Shown here piece by piece: positions 1 to 13,100 of a stretch of 64,000 nt of DNA. The DNA lies in contig OX638130.1 of the NCBI GenBank assembly GCA_951804985.1, forward strand, positions 99,445,700-99,509,699, written 5' to 3'. A program made the translations under genes and the position numbers. The DNA is from Dryomyza anilis. Its lineage: Eukaryota; Arthropoda; Insecta; Diptera; Dryomyzidae. Position 1 is the stretch's first letter; the number at the start of each line of letters is the position of its first letter. Below the pieces are notes generated by a model. The model was not told the origin of the DNA, searched no databases, and saw only the letters and a list, made by a program, of their open reading frames with translations.

Positions 1-999
1 TTTGTCGATTTTGTTTTACCTTTTGTGTAAAATCACAGTTAACAAAAATCGCTAAACTAGAATATTATTGTTAATTCAATATAAATACAAATATTTTCAA
101 ATTTAATGCAAGTGTGTTAATGACTGTGTTTTTTTTATATTAGAAATTTGAGCAAGACTTATAATTTTTAAAACATCTATAAAATGTTCACATTTAAATT
201 GATCAATTATAAGCCAGAATAAATAAAATGTGGCTTTGGGTTTTCTTCGATCTAATTTTTATCGAGTTTTGTATAAAATTTACATTTAAATGATTTTGAA
301 TTCATTTTTTTTATTACAAAATACATTTTTGAAATCAATTCAGATCAACTGTTTTGACTTTAAAGGTTTGAATCCGTTGCAAAATATACAAAATTTATCG
401 AAACTTGAAACATCATCAATTCGTACCAACAGATTTGATTTGGAAAATTCGAAATTGTTTGAGAAATCATTTTTATACTTTAAAAAATCAAATTTAACCA
501 TATTTGTTTAAAATTCTCATACAAAATAAATCTAAACTCAATTTAAATTTTAAACATCATTAAAAAAATCATCTATCTTAATTTTGTATTATAAAAAAAT
601 AAACGCAGCATATATTAGAAATTCTTTGGATCATAAGCATATTTTAAAATCTAGGGATTTCCAAATAGCGGTTATAGTATCTGAGTTATAAATACTACAA
701 ACACTTAACCGCAGTTTAAACTTAACAACTAGTTGTGGATTAGTTTTTGTGTGTTTAAGTATAAAAAGTGCACTTATAAATATAGATACGATATGTAGTT
801 TTTGTCAACTCTTTTTGAGAGTTTTTCTCTTTTTTTTTCGTTTTGTTTTGTGACATTTTGTGATTATTTTTTTGTTTTATGATTATATATAATAACTAAA
901 CTTAATGAGAGCTTGTGGCGTGTAGAACTGTTACAGCAATGAACGAATGCCTCTTTGAACGGATTGCTTCTGCTTTCTGCTAACATTTGACCTCAGAGT
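1..999. other. 3' flank of LRRC20-like gene
   Basis: AT-rich sequence with no convincing coding frame. Positions up to about 999 lie immediately downstream of the LRRC20-like stop codon and probably contain its 3' untranslated region, read on the minus strand. The 73-codon frame at 290-511 has no recognisable domain and looks like chance openness in AT-rich DNA. Confidence 0.5.
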
Positions 1000-1154
1000 T
1001 TACCAGTCATCCTCCTCATTGTACTCGGAGACCTCAATGCGAAATGAGGTCTGTGCATTTTTCAATTTTCTGTGACATGCACGTCCCAAGGGATTATTTT
1101 TCAGATCAACTACCTCCAGACTATCGCTGGTGATCATTTGATCGGTATCGATTT
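1000..1154 (-). CDS. LRRC20-like terminal coding exon
   Basis: The acceptor AG lies at 1155-1156, preceded by a pyrimidine-rich tract on the minus strand. The exon starts by completing a Glu codon and encodes EIDTDQMITSDSLEVVDLKN, then a basic stretch and the acidic end EEDDW. The TAA stop is at 1000-1002. The segment supplies the last LRR and its cap. Confidence 0.82.
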
Positions 1155-4100
1155 CTGTAAAATTGAAATTTTATAAAATTTTTAAATTTTTCATTATAAA
1201 TTCTTTGAATTTTATATTACCAATGATGGCATTATTGCTCGCATTGAGTTCGCGTAAATTGGGCATTTTAAAGACAACCGGTGGCAGCACTATAAATGAG
1301 TTGTGCGAGATATTGAGACGTGTGAGCGCTTTGAGATCGGCCAATTCTTCGGGCAGTTTTGCCATTTGATTGTGTGAGAGATTGAGATCTGTTAAAAACA
1401 AACACATATATTTTATATATATTTTAGCATATTTATTGTTCCATTGCTTACCTGTAATTAAACTGAATTTGACTGCAAACTTTGGCGCAATCTTTTTGAT
1501 CACATTGCCGCTCAGATCACAGGTCTTCAGCTCTGTATTGCGCATCAAATGATAGACTGCGTCAGGAATTTGCATCAGTTCGCATTGTGAGAGATCTATG
1601 AGAAAAGAAAACATAACATTTAGATTATTTTATTAAAAATAATTTGGAAAAATATAAAATTGATGACAAATATATGACAAATTATGGCGTAAAAATTCGG
1701 AAATTCATATAATCTTAAAATCCCATTTATTGTATAAAATCCCAAAAGTTTGCTACATATAAATGATGGCAACTCTAAGCACATGTCAAATAGAACAGCT
1801 GTGAAACAAAATGGAATTTGAAATCTGTCAAATGAGTAATAGATTTTATTTTTACTTTTTATGGTAAACACTTCAAAAAGCATAACATACAAGCACACTC
1901 ATAAATATTACTTTAAAAAATATAAATTATAATAAAAATTAAATAAATATATTAAAATTACCTAAATATTCACTCTCGTTGGCTGTTTCACAACGTTCAA
2001 CAATTTTCACAACTTGATGAGCCATTTTTATTATTTTTTTAACACTACCTCAATCAGCGAAAAAATAAATAAAAATGAAAATTCTACAAAATTTAATAAT
2101 AGACACCAAGAAGAGATCGCCTAAAGTATGAACAGGTACAACGCACAATATGCTCTGACAGCTGTTTGACAGTTGAATGAATGTAGCATAAAATAAAAGT
2201 TTGCTCTATTTTTCACAGAGTAATTTGGCACATGCTCTATAAAAAGATCTCTCTAACATATCTCTGAAGAAATTTAAATATTGCACGATCTCTGCTAGAG
2301 TTTTGCAAACCCACACCTTCCACTCTTTCTCGGCGACATTTCAAAGTATTTTCAGACATTTTCAATAGTTTTTTTTTTATTATTTTGACTTATATTTTAT
2401 TTGATTTATATTTTATCCTAACAGAGCGAAAAATATCTGAATACATAGTACTATTGCACCGATCAGAGTGAGAATGAAAAAAGCTCAAAGTGAGAATTTC
2501 TCATACACACTATTTCAATTCCATTGCGTTTCATATAGAAAATGTAATAGATCAAAAATAAAAAGATAGCTAGTATTTAATTGAGTATTAGTTTGCTTCA
2601 TTTACCATTTTTGAATTTTTTACCATTAGGAATTGTGTTTATATCACTTAAATATCTGACTTTTAATTCGGTTTTGAAACAAACCAATGATCTCAATTAG
2701 CAAAAGACGCAAGTAAAATGTTCTTGAAATAAATTCCCTTAAATTGAGGATAACATTTATTTTTGGTCTATCGAATATAAATATTAGTTAGTTCAGTTTG
2801 TATGGGAGGTAACGCAAATATATGAGAATTTATATTTCTGTAGAAAATATATCCCGCAATTAATTGCAAACTAACAACAAATTGTACGATAAGAAAAATA
2901 AATATAATCTTTTATCTAGAAATCATGTTGCACAGAAAAAATAATCGACGTAAATATAGCAACATATATTAATTGCATGCATCAATCAGTCCAGCAATGA
3001 AATTCAGTAATACAGTGAAAAATTTTTACCAATTATATTTGCTAAAAATGCGCCGACTAATTAATATGCTGCATTGACGTACAAATATTCATATTAACAA
3101 ACGCAATTGCTGATGTAACGAACAATAGCAAATGTTTTCATTAAATTACTGAATTTCATTGCTGGATTGCATTCAATTAATAATTAAATAATTAAAATTG
3201 TTAACAAAATCTTATATTGAAACCTATTTATTAGTTATATCGCCGATTAAAAACATTAAACTGAAATAATATTTCATTTAGTAGAAAAATTTCGTTTTAG
3301 AGAAACAATTTTTGGAAATATTTATATCGGATAAGGCTGAAGACTACAATGTTATACTAAAAAATCAAATTTTCACTTAAAATTAAAACTTGTAAAAATT
3401 CAAATTTTACTAAAAAAAAAATAAATTTTCACCAAAATTTTTAGTGAAAATTCAAATTTTTAATATAAATTCAGGTTAGTAAAAATCCAAATCAGTCAAT
3501 GTCCAAATTTTATTAAAATCCAAAAATTAAAATTTTTACAAAAATTAAAAATTAAATTCTTCACTGAAAATTAAATTTTTCACTAAAAATTAAAATTCTG
3601 ACTTAAAATTCAAATTTTCATTAAAAAATATTAAGTGAATAAGTGAACAATTTGTTGAAGAATTAATTTTTATTGAAATTTAAGTGAAAAATTTAATTTT
3701 TAGTAATTGTGAGAGAAATTTTCAATTTTGAGACAAAAATTAAATTTTTCACTAAAAATTACATTTTCACTAAAAATTACATTTTTCTCTAAAAACTACA
3801 TTTTTCACTAAAAATTCAATTTTTCATTAAAAATTCAATTTTTCACTAAAAATTCAATTTTTCACTAAAAATTTAATTTTTCACTAAAAATTCAATTTTT
3901 CACTAAAAATTCAATTTTTCACTAAAAATTCAATTTTTCACTAAAAATTCAATTTTTCACTAAAAATTCAATTTTTCACTAAAAATTAAAATTCTGACTT
4001 AAAATTCAAATTTTCATTAAAAAATATTAAGTGAATAAGTGAACAATTTGTTGAAGAATTAATTTTTATTGAAATTTAAGTGAAAAATTTAATTTTTAGT

Positions 4101-7100
4101 AATTGTGAGAGAAATTTTCAATTTTGAGACAAAAATTAAATTTTTCACTAAAAATTACATTTTCACTAAAAATTACATTTTTCTCTAAAAACTACATTTT
4201 TCACTAAAAATTCAATTTTTCATTAAAAATTCAATTTTTCACTAAAAATTCAATTTTTCACTAAAAATTTAATTTTTCACTAAAAATTCAATTTTTCACT
4301 AAAAATTCAATTTTTCACTAAAAATTCAATTTTTCACTAAAAATTCAATTTTTCACTAAAAATTCAATTTTTCACTAAAAATTCAATTTTTCACTAAAAA
4401 TTCAATTTTTCACTAAAAATTCAATTTTTCACTAAAAATTCAATTTTTCACTAAAAATTCAAATTTTCACTAAAAATTCAATTTTTCACTAAAAATTCAA
4501 ATTTTCACTAAAAATTCAATTTTTCACTAAAAATTCAATTTTTCACTAAAAATTCTATTTTCACTAAAAATTCAATTTTTCACTAAAAATTCAATTTTTC
4601 ACTAAAAATTCAATTTTTCACTAAAAATTCAATTTTTCACTAAAAATTCAATTTTTCACTAAAAATTCAATTTTTCACTAAAAATTCAATTATTCACTAA
4701 AAATTCAATTTTTCACTAAAAATTTAATTTTTCACTAAAAATTCAATTTTTCACTAAAAATTCAATTTTTCACTAAAAATTCAATTTTTCACTAAAAATT
4801 CAATTTTTCACTAAAAAATTCAAATTTTCACTAAAAATTCAAATTTTCACTAAAAATTCAAATTTTCACTAAAAATTCAAATTTTCACTAAAAATTCAAA
4901 TTTTCACTAAAAATTCAAATTTTCACTAAAAATTCAAATTTTCACTAAAAATTCAAATTTTCACTAAAAATTCAAATTTTCACTAAAAATTCAAATTTTC
5001 ACTAAAAATTCAAATTTTCACTAAAAATTCAAATTTTCACTAAAAATTCAATTTTTCACTAAAAATTCAATTTTTCACTAAAAATTCAATTTTTCACTAA
5101 AAATTCAATTTTTCACTAAAAATTCAATTTTTCACTAAAAATTCAATTTTTCACTAAAAATTCAATTTTTCACTAAAAATTCAATTTTTCACTAAAAATT
5201 CAATTTTTCACTAAAAAAATAAAAATTATTCACTTATATTAAATTTTGCACTAAAAATTCAATGTTCATTAAAAATCAAATATTCACTAAAAACTACATA
5301 TTTTCACTAAAAATTCAATTTTAAACTAAAAGATAAATTTTTGACTTAAAATTCAAAATTTCCCTCACAATCACTAAAAATTCAATTTTCTCTAAAAAAA
5401 AAAAAAAAAAATCAATTTTTCACTAAACATTTAATTTTTCACTAAAAATTCAATTTTCCACTAAAAAAATCAATTGTTCACTTAATATTCAATTTTGCAC
5501 TAAAGCTCGAATCACACGATTGAATAAACAGTCGACTTTTGAATCAATTTTCAAAACAATTTAAATATCAATCATGTGATTGCCTAATTTTCCATACAAA
5601 ATTTGGGCAATCACACGATTGATATTAAAATTATTTGAAAATTGATTCAAAAGTTGACTGTTTATTCAGTCGTGTGATTCCAGCTTAAAAATTCAAAATT
5701 TCTCTAATAATTCAAGTTTTTACTAAAAATGCAATTTTTCACAATTAATTACCAAGTTTTAGCTAATATTAAACTAACACAAAAAACAATACATTAAAAT
5801 CGAATTAGCACCCAAAATAATAATTTGAATTTATTTCTTACGAAATTGAAATATAATAATTTGTAATAGATTTTTTTCGTGCATAGTATCAGCGTGACTA
5901 AAATTGATGCTGACTGTGCACCCTGTTAATTTCTGAAAGTAAAAGCTTTCCGTAGCTTTTTTTGTTTCACAACAGATGGCTCTGTCAGCATTTTTCATTA
6001 GTGTTTAAGAATTCTAATTTCTCTTTCGATAATAATTAAACGTAATTTTAAATGGTTTTTTGCGTTTTAATTTTTTTAATAGTTAATTTTATTATTTTCA
6101 TTGTTTTTTTATTCTTTTTTTTTGTTATAGATCACCAAACAAGGTTTGCCATTAACCACAAAAAAAAAAATACTACACAAATTCAAATTAAATAAGTTTT
6201 CTAAATAAAAACTAAAATAAATTAAATTAAATCAAGGGCTATTGAACTCAAAAGAAACAAATGCAACTGTGCAAGAAATGAATTATAAATTTACGAGGAA
6301 AATATATAATTAAAATTGGCACAGTGTCCGATCAGAGCAGTGCATTCATATAGTATACATATATATATATTGAATATATACGTCAAAATGCTATATTGGA
6401 CATTGAACAGCCGGACAGTTGCCGGACATAAAGCCACAATGATTTTGTATCTACGTAATCATTCAGATACAGCGACAGACAAACAGTCTGAGTGAAATTC
6501 TCAGAATGGCGCGACATTGGAAAATTCGCAGTTCACACGAATTATTTAAATACAACGCCATCAAATGGAGGAAAATTATTGCGCGAAAAACTGCAAAATA
6601 CGCAGCAGTAGTGGGCATTTGGCAGTGTTGCCAAAATTGTGCCATTTATGGCATAAAATACGTTGTAGATGCTGCACTGTACAGCACTGCGATGATCATG
6701 TGATCACACGATGCTGATGAAGTGCAGAAAACAATATTTAATATTTGCAAATAATAAAAAAAAATACAATTTTACAAGCTTTCATTGGATTTATACAACA
6801 GTTGGTAAGTACATATTTTATTTTAATTTTATAATTTTATTTTTTCATTCTAATCATTACAAATTATAATATATAATTATTATTTGCTATATATAATCTT
6901 TATGTCATGCGTAATATAGGGACTTGAATTTTTAGTACTAGACAAATAAACCTTTTTAACCAGCGTCACTTCATGAGTGGTTTAAAAATCTAAAATTTAC
7001 TGATTTTTATCTCAATAACCATTAAAGATACAAACTCTAATTTTAAAAATTATGTTCTCTCAAGTTGAGTGGTTGAGTGGTTCCGAAAATACTGAATTTC

Positions 7101-10100
7101 CCCCGATTTAAGAACGTTTGGGAATACTGCACCGTCTGTCCGTTTTTCGAACATTACGTTTACTGAACATCTGGAGACAAAGTCACAATTTGAATACCTA
7201 TCTTAATTGAAGTAGCCGCGGTGGCTCAGTGGTTAGTGCGTTGGACTGCGAGCCGAAAGGTCCCCGGTTCAAGTCTGGACTGGGGCTAACAACATCTTTT
7301 CATAGAAACATTTTTCTATACCGCGCTACCTCGCGTCAGTAAATAGCAAACCTACGAGAGTAAAACCATTGCCTATGAAAAAGCTCTCACCCGCCGTTCG
7401 GATTCGGCAATAAACTGTAGGTCCCACCACTTTGAGTACAAATATAACACGCACATGGTGAGAGAGCTCGGCCGAAGTTCTATACAGGACTGTAGCGCCA
7501 AACTATTATTATTATTATCATAATTGAATACTAAATATCTTAATTATTTAAATTATCGATCAACGATAATACAGAATGGAAAAACTAAATTAACTCTTTT
7601 TTTATAATAGATTCAAAAAATGAAAATAAACTGATAACAAAAAGTTTTAATTTCCATCGTTAGCTTGAACTATATGCTACATAAAAATAAATCATTTTTT
7701 TATTTATTATTAGATCCAAAATTCTGAAAAAATCGTCCAAAAATAGTCTAAAAAATATAATATTTTTCGAGTTTGGATTCAAATAATACAAAAACTTATC
7801 GCAATTATAGAATTTATCGATATATTGTAATTAGTTTTAGAAATTGTAAGAAAAATTGCGTTTACAGTTTTTTGGAAATCTGGTTTTGTAATGGACTGTA
7901 TATTTTTAATTCTAAAAATGGCTAAAAAGGGCCAAATTTTTCGATAGCAATTTTCTTAAAAACGCTACGTAATAGAAAAAAACTGCAGTCAAAATCAACA
8001 ACCGTGAAATTTATAGAATTGATGTATGGGATGTCATGGCAAATTGTTTTCTCGTTTTGTTGAGTAGTATAATAAAAAAATGTAAGGGTCATTCTACACC
8101 AAATCGACAAAAAAAAGTCAAATTTGAGATTTTACCTTTTCGATCTTAATGAACTTTTGGCAACTGATAAAGGGTATCGAGACATGCACTAAATTTTTTT
8201 TTTTTATTTTTTCCGACCACTACTTCCAGAGATACAGTGGCTCAAAGTTGGAAAAAAAGTGCCAAAAATCACTTTTGTACTGTTGTTCATATTTAAATAT
8301 CTCTTGAACTAGAAATGCTAGAACCTCCGTTAATGGCTCGTTTTAAAGCTAATAGAACAAGCTTTTGTAATTTCCAAACGGTAACATGTGGCCCGTGGTC
8401 ATTATCCTTGCACTTCAAATTTGTGGTCCTTAAAAAGGACCCTTTTTAAAATTCTGAAAAAAAATCCTAAGTTTTCGTCAATTTATTAAAAATGTTCATA
8501 AAAAATTTAAAGATGGTATTTTGATGGCATCATATTTTAAAAAAATATTTTCTAAATTTTTTTTTTTGTATAGAACATTTTTTTTCTACACCAAAAGTTG
8601 TAATAAACCGCTGGTCGATTTGGTGTGGAATGGCCCGTAATATAATAAAATAAAAATGCTATAAATCGCACATGCTTATTATCGATTATAATTATTAGTC
8701 AGTCGAATTTTTCTTATTATTTTCAACAAACTGTAAATATTTAGGGGATTCACGTACTGCATTATGTGTGATAAAAATCTTATTTATACTTTTATTTTCG
8801 TAAAATTTCTTTTCATCATTAATTTCAAATTAACGCTTATTGCTAAGGTTAGTAGAAAAAATAAATTTAATTCTATTTTCATCAACCGCAAAATAATTTA
8901 TCAGCATCGAGTGTAAACACACCCCCATCGTATACTTCACTGCACTGCCAGTCAACGAACGCAATATAAATATTTTTTTTATTTTAAATTTCTTTGTACT
9001 ACTTATTACTTTTTGAAAGTGCACTTTTTGCGCAGCACTTTTCACATAAACACTAGCACTCGTTTAAAGTGCTTCCATCCATGTGCAGTGCGAATTCTTG
9101 CAACGTATTACGACGTTTTAACCAACTTTATGGATTACTCATCATCAAAATGAATTATCGGTTTGTTGATGTTGTTATGAACAATTTGAACAGGCCCGTA
9201 AACAGAATAAAACCAAAATATACTTTTAATCACATTTATAATGAAATTGCGTATATTGTTTAGGTATACAGAGTAAACGTCAGTTAGCAGAGTTTATAAT
9301 TGATAGACTCATTTAGAAAAACATGTATCTCACATTTGATGAATTGCAATTAATTAAATTATTATCAGTCAAACTGAGTTTTTGACTTTGGATTGACAGA
9401 TTAGAAAAGTCAATAGACTGCAGAAGAACACATCGAAATAAAATTGATTTTTTATTTTTTTTCTAGATACAAACGCACACATACAAATGTAAAATGTACC
9501 TACAAATGTATTTTTCAAATTAACAATAGCATGTTTCTTTTTAGTATTTCTCATCTTCTCTAACAAATTTAATACTCTCCAAACCGTTCGACAATTATTT
9601 TTGAGTTCGATAAATTTTTGTATCGAAATATTTTTAAATTGATTATGTTCTTGAGAAATAAAATTTTGTTTAAGTAAAATTAGTTCATCGATATCTCTAA
9701 CAACAAAAATAGCAACAATTTCGATTGGATTCTATTCAATCTCTATCGGTTTTCCATCATAAACGATATCGTTTTTGAAATTTAATAAATTTCTCTGCCT
9801 GACAAAATTGAAATTTTAACATGATGTAGCAAATATTGATACATTTGTGGCGCTGATTCCGAAAAGTCCATCAGTTTGGTCAAATTTTCTCTAGTTTTTG
9901 AGATATAGCCCATTTTACAATTTCCCATTATTTAAGTCTTCTTTTATTTTTAAAATGCCAACAGAAGAAAAGAATCAAATTATCTTTTCGATAATAGACG
10001 CAGAAAACATCATGCTGCAACAAAATAATTTGCTTTTATGCGTGAACCAAATTTATTTGTGAGATATAAGCAAAAAGAAATTTAAAATTGTTCAAAAAAT

Positions 10101-13100
10101 AAAGAAATTTATGAATAAAAAACGTCATTTATTATAGGAAAAAAAAATTTAAAAATTATTTTTATATATTGTCATTTAGCGCCATGTATCCTCTTTAAAA
10201 CTCCATATAAGAAAATAAATTTCGATTTTTGGTTAAAAAGTTTTACATACTACATTATATAAAGTCAACTTTTTTATACTTGTTAAATTTAATTTTGTCT
10301 GATTTTGCAAATTAACAAAATTTCTTGTAAAAGATTTTTGAACTATTGTACTTTTCGGTTTTCTTTGAGTGTAGATAATTTTAAAATTATTGTCGAAGGA
10401 TCTAAAATATGTGTTTTGTATTGTCACAAATAAAATACAAAATATTGTATTGACCCACTTATTATTTTTACTTTTATTTACAAATATCAACTATAATATT
10501 TTCATTTAAACAAAAAAAAAATCTTATCAAAAACCTCTAACAATATTTATGAATAAAACCGCAAAAATTGCTTTTTAATTAAATCCAAACTCATTCAACT
10601 CTTGACTCACCACACTGTCTACGAAATTGCGTTGCTCTTTTTCCACACATGTTTGACTTTTTTATACTTATTTTTTCTTTTTTGATAAGATAAGCAATAT
10701 AAATTCATAAATTTCTTTGTTTCAACTGAAGTGCCTACATTTTACGCGCGTTTGTTTATATATTACGTTTTATAGGAATCAAAACAAACTGTCGAAAATA
10801 AAAATAATAAGAACAAAAAAAAACATTGAGGTTTTTAACTGAAACACAATCACTTTAGTACGACCGATATAAACGACCTTCACGGAGGTTAAGAAATTCA
10901 AATCAATCTCTATTTAATGAACACATATATTAGTGACAATCTCTAGTAACCTTTACGGCCAGTGTCGAATTTGTTTAATAATGAAATTATTAACATAATT
11001 CAAATGTTTTATATTTAGACAATAACTAAATGCTACAAAAGTATTGCGTATTCAAACACAATGCTTTCGTAATTAATTCCAATGTTGGTTTGGAGTCACG
11101 CATGTTGATACGACATGGTGCTGAAAGTAACTAGTACATTTTTTTTTATTTCATTTGGTAAATATTTATATTTTCAAAATGTTGAATTAAATATAGCGCT
11201 AAATTGAATTTTCTGTTCGGACGTACTAAATGCAACTGCGTAAATATTGAAAATCTTGACATGCCAAAAGGGCAAATCTTTTTGTTTTTTTGCCATAACT
11301 TTTTGTTGGTATAAGATAAAATAGTGGTGTAAAAGCATTAATTGTTTGTGTTCAAAGCACCTATCGATTGGCAATATTATTTTTTTAAATTATTTTTTTG
11401 AATTTTTATTATTTGCAAAAAAAAAATGGTTGCCAAATTATTTTAAAAAATAATGATGCCCATCGAAAGGTGCTTTGAAAACAAACAATTATGGTCACTA
11501 TTAAGGACTGCGTCGAATAAAATTGTCCGTTACATATCTTCTCATAATGTGCTATTGCAAGATTCAAATTAAAAAAAATTTGATCTAGTAGCTTTGAATT
11601 AAATGGCAGAAAATAATGTGTGTCAGTTATAGTCAATACAAAATTTGTTTAACGCGAAAATGGAAAACGAAGTGGAAGTGCGAGAAAATATAATTAAAAC
11701 TTTTCAAAAACAACCTAGTTGGTCTTTTAAAAAAATTGCCGAGGAGGTAGGGGCTAACCCTAAGACCATTTCTCGCGTTATCAACCGCTTTAAGGAAGAC
11801 CTGAGTATTGATCGGAAAAAAGGTTCTGGTATAAAAAGGCCCACATGATCGTGAAAAGTCGAAGAAGGTTGTGAATATTTTAAAGAAGGATCCAAGCATA
11901 TCCGGAAGGAAATTAGTGAGAAAGGCGGATTGCTCAGAATCTTTCGTGCGCAGGACTAAGAAAGATGCTGTGCTGAAGACGTACAAGGTCCAAAAAGTTC
12001 CGGATAGAAATGCCGTCAAGAATGAAACCGTAAAACAACGAGCTAAAAAGCTGAACCAAAATTTTTTTAAAAAATTCGATTGCTGCATAATGGACGACGA
12101 AACTTATGTTTTAGCGGACTTTTCTCAGCTACCTGGGCAGGAATTTTATACAGCCGATTCTCGAGGAAATGTCGCTGAAAAATTCAAATCAAAAAAAATG
12201 ACAAAATTCCCAAAGAAATTTCTTGTTTGGCATGCGATTTGCAGTTGTGGAAAAAGGAGCAGCTCATTCGTGACATCGGGTACAATTAATAGCGAAATAT
12301 ATGTGAAGGAATGCTTGCAAAAGAGATTGCTTCCATTTTTACGCCAATATGAAGTGTCCACATTTTTTTGGCCTAACCTCGCTTCGTGTCACTACAGCAA
12401 AACGGCCTTAGAGTGGATCCAACAAAATGCAGTGATTTTGGTGCCTAGAGAAGCCAATCCACCAAACTGTCCAGAACTCAGGCCGATTGAGAGATACTGG
12501 GCTTTAGTAAAAAGGGAGATGAAGACAACAAAAAAAGTGGCCAAAGACCTTCAAGACTTTAAAAGAAAGTGGTCTTCAGCAGCTGTGAGGGTGTCGGACA
12601 CTACCATTACAACATCAATGGAAGGGGTTCCGGAAAAATTAAAACTTTTTATTAAAAAATATTAATTTCTGGTTTTTTATATATATTTTTTTTAAATCTA
12701 AAAATAATTTGCAAAATAAAATACTTTATTCTATAAAAATTCGATTACTAGATTTCTAGATTTTTTCATTTTTGTAGCGGACAATTTTATTCGACGCAGT
12801 CCTTATATCTTGAGCAAGTAAAGTTTTATAGCAAAAAAAAACAAAATATTTGGATTTTGTTCAGGATAAAGCCACACATATAATTCAGTGAGTTGTCGAA
12901 ATCCAAAGATATTTTATATACGTCATGACAATTGATGAATAAATCAAAATGACAAAAAAAAACTGTAAAAAATAGTTTTTACTCATTTTTAAAGTACTTT
13001 AAACTTTAAACTTTGATTTCCCAATTTTTTTAAAAATGCACGTTCGACCCTTTGGCATATCAGTGACGATATTTTAAAAAGTAGAACAAATAAAACGAAG

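Noticed and set aside
3360..5500. CRISPR-like array of short repeats
   Set aside because: The 19-bp units abut with no unique spacers, and the genome is a fly's. It is a satellite.
7212..7285. Possible functional tRNA gene, because A and B boxes are present
   Set aside because: There is no complete cloverleaf with matching acceptor stem. The sequence runs straight into a repeated body shared with 41401 and 58730, and target duplications flank the whole, so it is a SINE.
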